Assembly (NCBI GenBank): GCA_949878535.1
Contig: CATLAS010000019.1
Location: 1 to 8,715, forward strand
Direction: 5' to 3'
Length of the DNA stretch: 8,715 nucleotides
DNA from: an uncultured Eubacteriales bacterium
GTDB lineage: Bacteria; Bacillota; Clostridia; Oscillospirales; CAG-272
The notes under the pieces are model-generated. The model was not told the DNA's origin and searched no databases. It saw only the letters and a program-made list of their open reading frames with translations. Each line of letters opens with the position of its first letter. Within the stretch, counting starts at the first letter, position 1. A program made the position numbers and the translations under genes. Shown piece by piece: positions 1-7,650 of the stretch.

Positions 1-765
1 CACGTCCCCATACTGATCCAGCTTTGCTTTGTCCTCTTTGCTCATCAATCCTGATGTAGTGGGAGTTGCTTCTGTGTATTCTTTTCCTTCTGCCGAAATT
101 CCCAACGCCACAATATCTTCCTTTGTAACCGGTGTTGTATAGGACACATGCCCATACCCGTCCACCGTTACCTTATACATCCCTGTGCTTTTTGCCGGGT
201 GCTCCGGATGCTCATATTTGTTTGCTCCTGGCTCTATGCCGGTGAGCTTGTTTTTTAATTCTGCAGTAAAATCATTTGAAGACAATCCCTTGCCATCCTC
301 TTTGTCAACCTTGCTGTCCCAGTTATTTTGAACAATATCCTTTAACACCTTAGAATCCGCAAGCAGACGCTGTAATTCTGTTGCTTCGTTCGTTGAAGTT
401 ATCGTTTCATCAGGATATAGCGCACTGTCAACCAAAATAATAAATCGGGATGAAGTAAGCTGGTCTCCCTCTGCGCTGTATAACCGCAATTCGCAATCCA
501 CCCTGCCTGCAGCAGCGGTCGTTTGTGCTGTCATATCATAGATCACAGCATCCTTTTCAATTGTGCAATAATTGTACAAAACAGTACCATCAGATTTTTT
601 TGCTCTAAGAACCGCAATAAAATCTCCCCGCAGCGGATATGGGTGATCATCTTCTGTCAAATATATGTATATCCGCCGTTTGTTGTCTCCATGCTTAACT
701 GTTAAAGCAGCCCCGGAGCACGCCTCGTTTACATTCAGCATTATTCGAAAATTTGCATATTCCAT
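1..765 (-). CDS. Phage baseplate upper protein (BppU-type), N-terminal 255 residues; gene runs off left edge
   Basis: The frame opens with ATG at 765-763 and stays open for 255 codons to the window edge, so the C-terminus is missing. AAGGAG (773-778) lies 7 bases upstream and fixes the start. The first ~120 residues resemble the BppU N-terminal family (DUF2479) of Firmicutes phages: a beta-rich domain opening MEYANFRIMLNVNEA, a mid-domain GDFIAVLRAKKSDGT, and ending in SSRFIILVDSALYPDE. A short helical stretch follows (TNEATELQRLLADSK). After it come segments typical of tail fibres: KLTGIEPGANKYEHP at about residues 186-200 and ATPTTSGLMSKEDKAKLD near the visible end. In the family this protein links the baseplate to receptor-binding parts. 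Here it is the gene after the giant polyvalent protein on the same strand, 82 bp downstream, so both probably belong to one late structural transcript. The family call is from remembered sequence patterns; receptor specificity cannot be judged. Confidence 0.85.
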   Translation of the reverse strand, partial: MEYANFRIMLNVNEACSGAALTVKHGDNKRRIYIYLTEDDHPYPLRGDFIAVLRAKKSDGTVLYNYCTIEKDAVIYDMTAQTTAAAGRVDCELRLYSAEGDQLTSSRFIILVDSALYPDETITSTNEATELQRLLADSKVLKDIVQNNWDSKVDKEDGKGLSSNDFTAELKNKLTGIEPGANKYEHPEHPAKSTGMYKVTVDGYGHVSYTTPVTKEDIVALGISAEGKEYTEATPTTSGLMSKEDKAKLDQYGDV

Positions 766-772
766 AAATCTG

Positions 773-778
773 CTCCTT
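773..778 (-). promoter_or_regulatory. Ribosome binding site of the BppU-type gene
   Basis: On the minus strand the sequence reads AAGGAG, seven bases before the ATG at 765. It is a near-consensus Shine-Dalgarno site and points to a Firmicutes-type host. The giant gene upstream has no comparable site. Confidence 0.8.
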
Positions 779-802
779 ACACTCTGTAATTCAATAGTAT
801 CA

Positions 803-835
803 CATGAGGGGGCTTATTTTAAAGCCCCACTCATG
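803..835 (-). terminator. Strong hairpin between the two phage genes, terminator-like but without a U-tract
   Basis: The arms 803-815 and 822-835 pair over 13 bp around a six-base loop, with a single bulged base at 829. The core is GGGGCTT/AAGCCCC and the flanks are CATGAG/CTCATG. The hairpin starts about 12 bases after the stop codon of the giant gene and ends about 25 bases before the ribosome binding site of the BppU-type gene. No run of T follows on either strand, so intrinsic termination would be inefficient. It could instead be a leaky terminator setting the ratio of the two products, an RNA-processing or stability element, or a protein-binding site. The structure is seen directly; the role is inferred. 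Confidence 0.5.
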
Positions 836-847
836 CACTGAAAAACT

Positions 848-3800
848 TTACTTGTACGCCTCCTTCACCCAATTTACACATACATCTACTGCCGCTCCTG
901 CTGATCCGTAAATGCCTATATCCCGCATCAGATAGCGGATTTTACGCATTCTCTCATCATTATTGGCTTTATGTGCAGCTACATACAAAGATTCTAAAAG
1001 CGCGCTCATATCCTTTAATACGGCAGCTTCCGCTTCCTGTTTCGTGGCTCCTTCCTGGTCCCTTATCTGTATCGCCCTGCGAACACACTCCACAGCCTTG
1101 GAAGTCTTCCCGGTAGAATAATATTTCCACGCACGCTCCGCAACTTCTTTTTTTGCGTCCTTGATCCATTTTCGGCGGGTTTTGGCTGCATTCTCATAAA
1201 TATCTATGTCATCCATCAAATCGCAAATCATGCCTGCCTCATCCTCATTTCCGCTTGCATATGCATCCAGATATAACGGTTTGATATAGGAGTTAACAGA
1301 TGTTCTGACAGCCCCTCTTGCTTCATCCTCATCAGCACCGCCGCGCATCTTCTCTTCAATCATCCGCTGAACATGTGCCTGCGCCTGTGATACCTCTCCG
1401 CTGCTGTAGTACTTCCAGATTCGCGCCCCATCAGAAGTTTTCTTTCCACTGTTCGCTTCCTCAATCGCCATCTCAATACCAACCTTTGTTGTTTTACTGT
1501 CACTTGCAAAGGATTTCACAGTGTTGATAATCCCCTGAATATCCCGTGAAACATTTTTGTATGGAACCCCAAAAAATGCTGAGACCGCGCCGGTGAGTCC
1601 ATCCACCTTTTCCGCAAAGGATTTTTTATCACTGCCCAGCGCATCAATCGCACGTTTCAAATCACTGATTAAGGTCATGTCCATTCTGGAAACATCATAG
1701 CCGGTAAAAATGGAAACGGCGTCTTTTACAAAAGGAAGATAACTAAGGGGATTGATATCGTCCAAAAAGTTCGCGTAAACATCACCCAAGTATTTTTCCA
1801 AGTAGGTTTTATCTTCGTCATCTTCCCGCATCGCTGTGATAACGGATTTGAGAATGGAATTCAACAGTGTGGATGAAACGATTGCCCCTACAGTGCCCGC
1901 CACCTTCTTCGCACCTCTGATTCCACCAACCCGTTTTCCCTGTATTGCCGCGTCAACAAGCATATTCATAGTTACAGTAGGCTCTGCCATAAAAGCAGTC
2001 GCCATCTTAACAATTCCATCCTTGCTCCGCATAAAGCCGCTGCGAGAAAGAGTAGAATCATAAACCTGCGTCAGCCGAATTACCTCTGTAAACCGTTCCC
2101 CGGCTCTTTTCAGAAAATCTTCCTTTGTTTCAAAACTTTCCTTATCTGCAACTTCCTTTTTTACAGCCTCCCATATGTATACCCACGTTGCTTCGTCCGC
2201 TATAGACGGCAGTTTGGCTAAACCATCATCGACCTTTTCAAAGAATGTGCTATCCGCCCGAATCCAATCGGCAGAGCTTTTCCCCATTCCGGTGTCAAAA
2301 TATCCCATTTCCTTGATGATTGCAACCGGCGCATATTTTTTACATTCTTCCCATGCATTTTTATGATGTATGAAGTCAAACCCTTTAAAGGCTGCCTTCG
2401 CAAAGTATTTCGGGCTTATATAAGCGCTAGCGCGTACAATTGCGGAAGGCTGCTGAATCGCTACGGACATGGATGCAAGCACCGCGCCTTTTTTTGTCAG
2501 ACTAACCATCTTGTTTGGAAGCTCTGTACCGCCTTGGTTTCTTACTCCACCGTTCAGATCAGAAAGCAAATTGTTTATATATGCAGTCACACCTTTCCCG
2601 TATGTACTTTCCAAAGCTGCACGTACAGATGTTGCTTTAGCTTCAGATGTGGGTCCTGTTCTATAATTGAATACGCGGCTAAAATCCTCAAGCGGTAGCA
2701 CAAAAGCATGATACATTGCCATTTCATTCACGTGTTCCGACCAGATATCCATGAAACTTTTCACTACAATCGGATTGTTTGCATTCGGACTCGCTTCCTT
2801 TGTCATTGACGCATTCTTGATCTTAAATTCGCCTTTTGTTTTTGACTCTGCTTTCCTTGTATAAGCATCTGCAGATTCCAACGGGAAATAAAACTCTTCG
2901 CCAAACAACTTGATACCGTACAATTGCAGAGTAACTTCATTGCCTTTGGCTCCCATCACCTCTGATAGATATTTCTGCATCTTTTCAACAAATGCTTTCT
3001 GCTCTTTGGTCAGCTTTCCTGCAATGCCGTCAATAAGTTCCTGCGTCAATACAAAAGGCGGAGACAGTTTGTTTTTACTTTCCAGCACCAATCCGCCTGC
3101 GAGTAGGTGTTTTTTTGCCTGTTCTCTTTTGGAAAGAGCATATAAGGTAAACATTTCATCCAAAGCAAGGGAAAAGGACTCCCCTGCCTTATCTTTAAAT
3201 TCATGCTTTGTTTTGAAGTCCCATGAATCATATCCGAATTCCTTCTGGGTCTTTAAATTGAACTCTCTTGCTTCCTGTCCGTCTTTCGCCCAAACGTCCT
3301 CCCCACTCTGCAAATTCTTGAAAAGGTTTGTAATCGTATCCGAGCCAATTGCACGTGCTGCATAAATTGGTTTAAGCGAATTCCATATGGAATTGTCAAG
3401 TACCTTTGGCAGAGAAAGCGGATTGCCCTTATGCGCCAAAATCTCCTTACATGCAGCTTCCCCAAGATTTGCTATCGTCTGGTCTCGACCCATCTTAAAC
3501 GTTTTGTTCGCACTTCTTACAGCAGTCAGCACCATTTTGAATGTTTTATATACTGCTTCAAGCTGTTCCAGCGACATATTCCGCAGCGGAGTATCTCCTA
3601 CCAGTTCAGCAACCGTTCCAATATAATCGTCAATCACTTCATCGTAAGAACTTGCAATAAGCGGATCGTCAGAATTCTTAATTTTTGCATATTCTGCCTT
3701 CATTTCTGTAAGGCGCCCTCCGACATTTTCACCCTGCATGCGGATGCGCTCCCGGGTTTGAATCAGCTTTTCTCTTTCCGCCGGATCCGTCTCTTTGGCA

Positions 3801-6800
3801 ATCCGCTTGTCATACTCTGCAATGCGCGGTTCTGCGTCCACTGTATCCATATTAAAAGCGTCCAATAGCTCCGCTACCGGTTTTTGCATTCCAATTTTTA
3901 TATTCCGTTCTTTGGTACCGTGAAGCAGCATATTGTTGAGCTCCGATGCAGCCCGTTTGATCTGTCCCCGCTTGGCTGTTTTCTTCCTGTACTCTATCCC
4001 TTTCTTTCTGGACGCCGTATACCGTGCAATAATTTCCGCCTGCTTTTGTACAGATGCTTCTTTGTACTTCTTACGTAACTGCGCTGTCTTTTCCTGATGT
4101 TCTTTTTTCAGGTTGACAAAATCCTGCCTTAGCTTGTCCATCCTTTGCATATGCTTAATTTTTAAGCGATTGATTTCCCTCTGTGCAACATCCGCAGCGG
4201 TGTACATAGTGGATGTCATCCAATAACTGTCATAAACCTCTGCAAGAAATTCCTGTTTCGTCATTTCCGGAGAATATAGATCCTTAATTACGGTTTCCTT
4301 GGAATCTCGCAGTGCTGCAATTGTTTCCATCAGCTTCGCAGGCATATCCGCAGGTACAACCTCTGCATCAAAATATTCCGGATACAGCATTGCCCATTCC
4401 TGCCATTTTGCATCAAGGGAAACTGAATCCTTTTTCGAAAGGATAACGCTGCCCATAGCCTGTTTCTGAAATGAGTCATAGCTCCCATATGTATTCTCCA
4501 CTTCTGACTTTTGAACATCATCCAAGTAAACTCTTGATTCCCGAATATCACTAAGAATTTCCTGCACATGTTCGTCAGTATAGCGAACTCCCTTACCGTT
4601 TTCCATAAGCCAGTCAACTGCCGGCTGTGCCGCCTCTGCCACATCGTCCCAAGTCATATTCTGTCCGGAAGAAGAAGCAATATAGCCATAAAAATCGGAA
4701 AGAATCCCCACAAGCTGCTTTGTGTCTCCAACAGCATTTGTGTTTTTCTTTAAAAGCCTTGCCGCAGTAAGCAAAGAAGTTTTTGTAAACTTCACTCCAT
4801 GCGTTAGCTGACGCTGCAGTTTTACCAACTCCCGGAATGCTTCTTTATCCTCACGCAAACGTGCGTTTTCCTTCTCCAAAATCCGAATTTCTTTTTCAAA
4901 TTCCATCGCCAGATCCGGATCCCGCGTGGAAAATTTTTTATTTGACGTTTCCTGTGCAGATTTTCTTGCATATTGTATATACTTAGAAGCGGGAACACTG
5001 TCTATCTTGACTTTACCGTCAGGATATGTTATACTTCCCACAGAACCAAGAGTTGCGGGCGCAACTGAGGGCGATTGGAGCCCAAAGGCGTCCCGCTGCT
5101 TGGCTGTATCTGAGGGCAATTGGAGCCCAAGGCCCTGCAGCCAGCTTTTGGTTCTTTTTTTATTTGCATCAATATATACAAGTCCGCTGTTCATGATAAA
5201 CCCGGCAGGATTGCTATCTTTTCCATAAGCGCTTGCAATCACACTCATATCAAGAATCTGCCCACCTTTATTCGTTGGCTGCAATTCAAGAATTGCCGTT
5301 ACAGGCGCACCGTTTTTATCGGTAACCTCCCCGAATATTGCCAGACGGCTGTCGCTGTTCTGTGATTTTAAAACAAGCACAGGATTTTCAAGAATGTACG
5401 GAACCTGTTTGATCACTTCTTTTGTCATACCATCATGCTTTTTTAAAATAGCGCCTATTTTCCGGCTTCTCCATATAATATCGCTTTTTTTAACGCCAAT
5501 ACCTTGCAAAGCCTTTGAAGTATTACCAATATGAAAAGTTTTATCAGATATACCGTCCCATGCATCAATTTCGCCTGCAAATTCTTTCCGTACAGAATAC
5601 TTCTTGTCCAAACCGGCATTTTTACCCTGTGCCGCCTTGTAATTCTCGCCTGCATCGCTTATCCCTTCAATAAACAGTTCCTGCAGCCGCTCCATAGTAT
5701 CTTTCATCTGCGCAACATAACGTCCTTCCGCAGAGTCAGGAACCAGTCCCTCATATACTTTCCGGATTTTTCCGGCAAGCTCGGTAATATATTCCTTGAT
5801 CTTCTGCCAAACACTTTTATCCCGTGCTTTCAGTTTTGCCAGCTTCTCCACCGCAGCGTCGTCTGCAAGCAGCTTTTCGCAGGATTCTGCAACAACCTCC
5901 TCATACGCCGTGTCATAGGAAATATCCCGTCCCGCTTCCTTCGCCTTGTTCATTTGCTCCCGGATCAAAGTATCCACGGAAACCCCTTTTTTCCCATATT
6001 CGGCAAATAGAAAATCTGCAAGCGCCTTAAACTTTGCCGGTGACCACTGCCGTATAAAGTGAACAAGCTCATGAGAGGCAGTAAACAGAATCGTGCCTTC
6101 TCCCGTCATGCCCGCATGAATATCAAGGTGAATGCTACTGTCCTGCGGATCATACCAACCGTTGTCACCTATCCGTTTTCCTTCCGCACCCACCTTAGAT
6201 GCAAAGAAATGAATATCCATGCCCAAAGCTTCAGAAATCTTTTCCATAGCCAGCACAGATACCTTCTGGCGTTCCGTCTGGGGCTTCACGCCGCGTTCAA
6301 AATATACCTGTCCGATTTTCTTTTTCCCGGACTCATTTTTATTTTCCATTATGGCTTTCTGTGCTGTATTTACAGAAAATTCCCGATCCACCTGCCCCAG
6401 CTTATATGCGAACTCTCTCTGTGCCGGAGTCAGATCTGCCGCAAAAGTATCTGTACGCATTTCCTGCATGGGTACGCCGTAATTTCCGTATCTGTATGCC
6501 TCTGCAATTCCCCGCGCATAGATCTCTGCGGATACACCGTCAGCAGGGTTATAGTTCTTTATGAGTGCATTTGCCGACGCCTGACTTGCTTCAATACCCG
6601 CAATCGTTTCATATAGAATCGCCTCCTCCGGAGAAGCATAGGATACATCCCGCGCGTCCACCGTTTTGCCATTATCCAGGGACAATTTCATGGATCCGTT
6701 TTTCGTAGACGCAATCTGTTTAATCTGAACCGTTTCCCCGGTATCTTTTAAAATAGTCTGTCCGTCTGCAGACACGTCCGGTTCCTGCTCTAAAACATCA

Positions 6801-7045
6801 TTTCCGGCGCTTTCAGGGGCGTTTTCGCTTTCGGCAGGTATTTGTTCCTGTATGTTTTCATCAACTGTGGAATCCGCGTTTTCGGGCGCGGAGTAATAAA
6901 GACGGTCTAACTGCACGAGAGCACCTGTCCGTACGATTCGAACCGCAACAGGCACGCCCCGCCTATCTGCGCAACCCGACGATATACCCGAAATCACCCT
7001 CCTGCCGGAAATCAGGGATTTACCCGACAGAAGCGCATTATCCAT
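848..7045 (-). CDS. Giant phage polyvalent protein: zincin-like metalloprotease, MuF C-terminal-type domain, coiled coils, hydrophobic C-terminal module and tandem repeat
   Basis: A 2,065-codon frame ends with TAA at 850-848. Layout by residue: 1-52 atypical N-terminus; 53-92 acidic Glu/Asp/Pro-rich linker; ~200-390 zincin-like domain with HELVH at 325-329 and YEEVVAES at 381-388, which could supply the third zinc ligand (E382, E383 or E387); ~482-690 domain resembling the phage MuF C-terminal family (IDAWDG, SDKTFHIGNTSKALQ, FGEVTDKNGAPV, GSITYPDGKVKI); ~705-750 and ~955-1040 coiled coils; ~1200-1715 long region of mostly helical look containing AIQQPSAIVRAS (1529-1540); 1716-1739 hydrophobic stretch, then INPLSYLPF (1764-1772); 1875-2065 two copies of a ~95-residue domain. 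Large polyvalent proteins of phages and conjugative elements are proposed to enter the cell with the DNA and to counter or reprogram the host; that role is inferred here. The ATG at 7045 is doubtful: no Shine-Dalgarno, an in-frame TAA two codons upstream, and GC-rich foreign-looking DNA begins nearby. The true N-terminus may be missing. Confidence 0.85.
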   Translation of the reverse strand: MDNALLSGKSLISGRRVISGISSGCADRRGVPVAVRIVRTGALVQLDRLYYSAPENADSTVDENIQEQIPAESENAPESAGNDVLEQEPDVSADGQTILKDTGETVQIKQIASTKNGSMKLSLDNGKTVDARDVSYASPEEAILYETIAGIEASQASANALIKNYNPADGVSAEIYARGIAEAYRYGNYGVPMQEMRTDTFAADLTPAQREFAYKLGQVDREFSVNTAQKAIMENKNESGKKKIGQVYFERGVKPQTERQKVSVLAMEKISEALGMDIHFFASKVGAEGKRIGDNGWYDPQDSSIHLDIHAGMTGEGTILFTASHELVHFIRQWSPAKFKALADFLFAEYGKKGVSVDTLIREQMNKAKEAGRDISYDTAYEEVVAESCEKLLADDAAVEKLAKLKARDKSVWQKIKEYITELAGKIRKVYEGLVPDSAEGRYVAQMKDTMERLQELFIEGISDAGENYKAAQGKNAGLDKKYSVRKEFAGEIDAWDGISDKTFHIGNTSKALQGIGVKKSDIIWRSRKIGAILKKHDGMTKEVIKQVPYILENPVLVLKSQNSDSRLAIFGEVTDKNGAPVTAILELQPTNKGGQILDMSVIASAYGKDSNPAGFIMNSGLVYIDANKKRTKSWLQGLGLQLPSDTAKQRDAFGLQSPSVAPATLGSVGSITYPDGKVKIDSVPASKYIQYARKSAQETSNKKFSTRDPDLAMEFEKEIRILEKENARLREDKEAFRELVKLQRQLTHGVKFTKTSLLTAARLLKKNTNAVGDTKQLVGILSDFYGYIASSSGQNMTWDDVAEAAQPAVDWLMENGKGVRYTDEHVQEILSDIRESRVYLDDVQKSEVENTYGSYDSFQKQAMGSVILSKKDSVSLDAKWQEWAMLYPEYFDAEVVPADMPAKLMETIAALRDSKETVIKDLYSPEMTKQEFLAEVYDSYWMTSTMYTAADVAQREINRLKIKHMQRMDKLRQDFVNLKKEHQEKTAQLRKKYKEASVQKQAEIIARYTASRKKGIEYRKKTAKRGQIKRAASELNNMLLHGTKERNIKIGMQKPVAELLDAFNMDTVDAEPRIAEYDKRIAKETDPAEREKLIQTRERIRMQGENVGGRLTEMKAEYAKIKNSDDPLIASSYDEVIDDYIGTVAELVGDTPLRNMSLEQLEAVYKTFKMVLTAVRSANKTFKMGRDQTIANLGEAACKEILAHKGNPLSLPKVLDNSIWNSLKPIYAARAIGSDTITNLFKNLQSGEDVWAKDGQEAREFNLKTQKEFGYDSWDFKTKHEFKDKAGESFSLALDEMFTLYALSKREQAKKHLLAGGLVLESKNKLSPPFVLTQELIDGIAGKLTKEQKAFVEKMQKYLSEVMGAKGNEVTLQLYGIKLFGEEFYFPLESADAYTRKAESKTKGEFKIKNASMTKEASPNANNPIVVKSFMDIWSEHVNEMAMYHAFVLPLEDFSRVFNYRTGPTSEAKATSVRAALESTYGKGVTAYINNLLSDLNGGVRNQGGTELPNKMVSLTKKGAVLASMSVAIQQPSAIVRASAYISPKYFAKAAFKGFDFIHHKNAWEECKKYAPVAIIKEMGYFDTGMGKSSADWIRADSTFFEKVDDGLAKLPSIADEATWVYIWEAVKKEVADKESFETKEDFLKRAGERFTEVIRLTQVYDSTLSRSGFMRSKDGIVKMATAFMAEPTVTMNMLVDAAIQGKRVGGIRGAKKVAGTVGAIVSSTLLNSILKSVITAMREDDEDKTYLEKYLGDVYANFLDDINPLSYLPFVKDAVSIFTGYDVSRMDMTLISDLKRAIDALGSDKKSFAEKVDGLTGAVSAFFGVPYKNVSRDIQGIINTVKSFASDSKTTKVGIEMAIEEANSGKKTSDGARIWKYYSSGEVSQAQAHVQRMIEEKMRGGADEDEARGAVRTSVNSYIKPLYLDAYASGNEDEAGMICDLMDDIDIYENAAKTRRKWIKDAKKEVAERAWKYYSTGKTSKAVECVRRAIQIRDQEGATKQEAEAAVLKDMSALLESLYVAAHKANNDERMRKIRYLMRDIGIYGSAGAAVDVCVNWVKEAYK
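851..1423 (-). repeat. Tandem duplication of a ~95-residue domain at the C-terminus of the giant protein
   Basis: Residues 1875-1970 and 1971-2065 align end to end with a 96-residue period. Shared landmarks are RIWKYYSSG (copy 1) against RAWKYYSTG (copy 2), with W1877 and W1973; a following GA-(x)-EA-(x)-AV segment; LYLDAYASGNEDE against LYVAAHKANNDER; LMDDIDIY against LMRDIGIY; and a closing KWIKDAKK against NWVKEAYK. The copies differ at many positions, so the duplication is old, and protein-level pairing is far clearer than DNA-level identity. The pattern suggests an all-helical module, perhaps a docking or oligomerisation unit. I do not recognise the family. Confidence 0.75.
5051..5145. 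repeat. Cluster of direct and inverted repeats inside the MuF C-terminal-type coding region
   Basis: A 20-base unit occurs twice in direct orientation with one mismatch, at 5066-5085 and 5111-5130, offset by 45 bp (15 codons). Each copy can fold as GGGC/GCCC with a seven-base loop (5069-5072/5080-5083 and 5114-5117/5125-5128). A perfect 7-bp inverted repeat, AGTTGCG/CGCAACT, lies at 5051-5057/5060-5066. The second copy is enclosed by 5098-5106 pairing with 5138-5145 (TGGCTG/CAGCCA core, one bulge). In protein this appears as GLQLPS (640-645) and GLQSPS (655-660) at the end of an otherwise conserved domain. It may be a slipped duplication or an in-frame insertion of a palindromic repeat element. 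Confidence 0.7.
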
Positions 7046-7052
7046 GATTTAG

Positions 7053-7650
7053 AAAAACACATCCGCAAAACAGGCGGAACGGCCGTTTGTCACGATATGA
7101 CACTTTCCGATGCACCGCCGTCGGCCAACGACCATCGAATCCGCCCGCATTTTCCCGTCCGCAAGCCGCCTGTTCGGACTGACTCCGGCAGACGTTCGTC
7201 CGGGACAGAGGCAGTAATCCGGGGAAGCGTAACGACATTGCGTTTTCATCCGCACATCGAGCCCTCGCGAAAACGACCATAGTACATAGGCCAACCTGCC
7301 GGGTCTCCGGAGCGTCCGGCCCGCACAAGAGCCCCGGAACACCTCCCGTAAAAATCCGGAAGCCGCACGATTCCGACCGAACTCCGAGCAGAAAGGGTCC
7401 GATCCGGCCGACACCGGGTTCTCCGTTCGGGAAATCGCACGCCCATCGTCCCTCCGATTCCTGCAAGGGAAAAAAGCGCCTTATCCCCTGTCTCACGGCA
7501 ATGCAGAGCATTCCGAAAGGAAAGAATACGGCACGGTCCGTTTCGTTCCCGGTACGCCGATTATACCCGCACTTTCTTTGTCCTGTTTTATCGCTTCCGC
7601 ATTCCACCGAACTGCAATCGTTCGCCCGCAACGCCTGCGACCCGGTCGAC
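7053..7650. other. GC-rich stretch without a convincing gene
   Basis: This stretch is richer in GC than the phage part and full of CCG/CGG-type triplets. Long frames stay open on both strands only because stop codons are rare. The longest minus-strand frame (7631-7038) translates to a Cys- and Arg-rich chain with no recognisable domain. TsaD motifs that should lie upstream of the 7651-8049 fragment (the SSCDDT, GPGLxGSL and DDAAGEA types) are not visible in any frame read. It looks like Bacteroidales-type intergenic or decayed DNA. No promoter, tRNA or repeat could be supported. Confidence 0.5.

Noticed and set aside
2363..2698. Plus-strand frames inside the giant gene, such as this one and 6059-6616
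   Set aside because: They are antisense to a continuous frame with clear domain content and show no motif or ribosome binding site of their own.
6930..6950. tRNA-like T-loop word GGTTCGAATC on the minus strand, considered as an attachment site in a tRNA gene
   Set aside because: The flanking bases do not form a T-stem, and no anticodon or acceptor stem could be built. A similar word near 8580-8600 fails in the same way.
6900..7052. Short plus-strand frame ending TAG at 7050-7052 with a protein-like end (PDDIPEITLLPEIRDLP)
   Set aside because: Only about 50 codons from the previous stop, no start with a ribosome binding site, and no recognisable family. It could be the end of a gene cut by the junction, but this cannot be supported.
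7038..7631. Minus-strand open frame of 197 codons upstream of the giant gene
   Set aside because: The product is Cys/Arg-rich without a domain, has no ribosome binding site, and overlaps the start of the giant gene in another frame.
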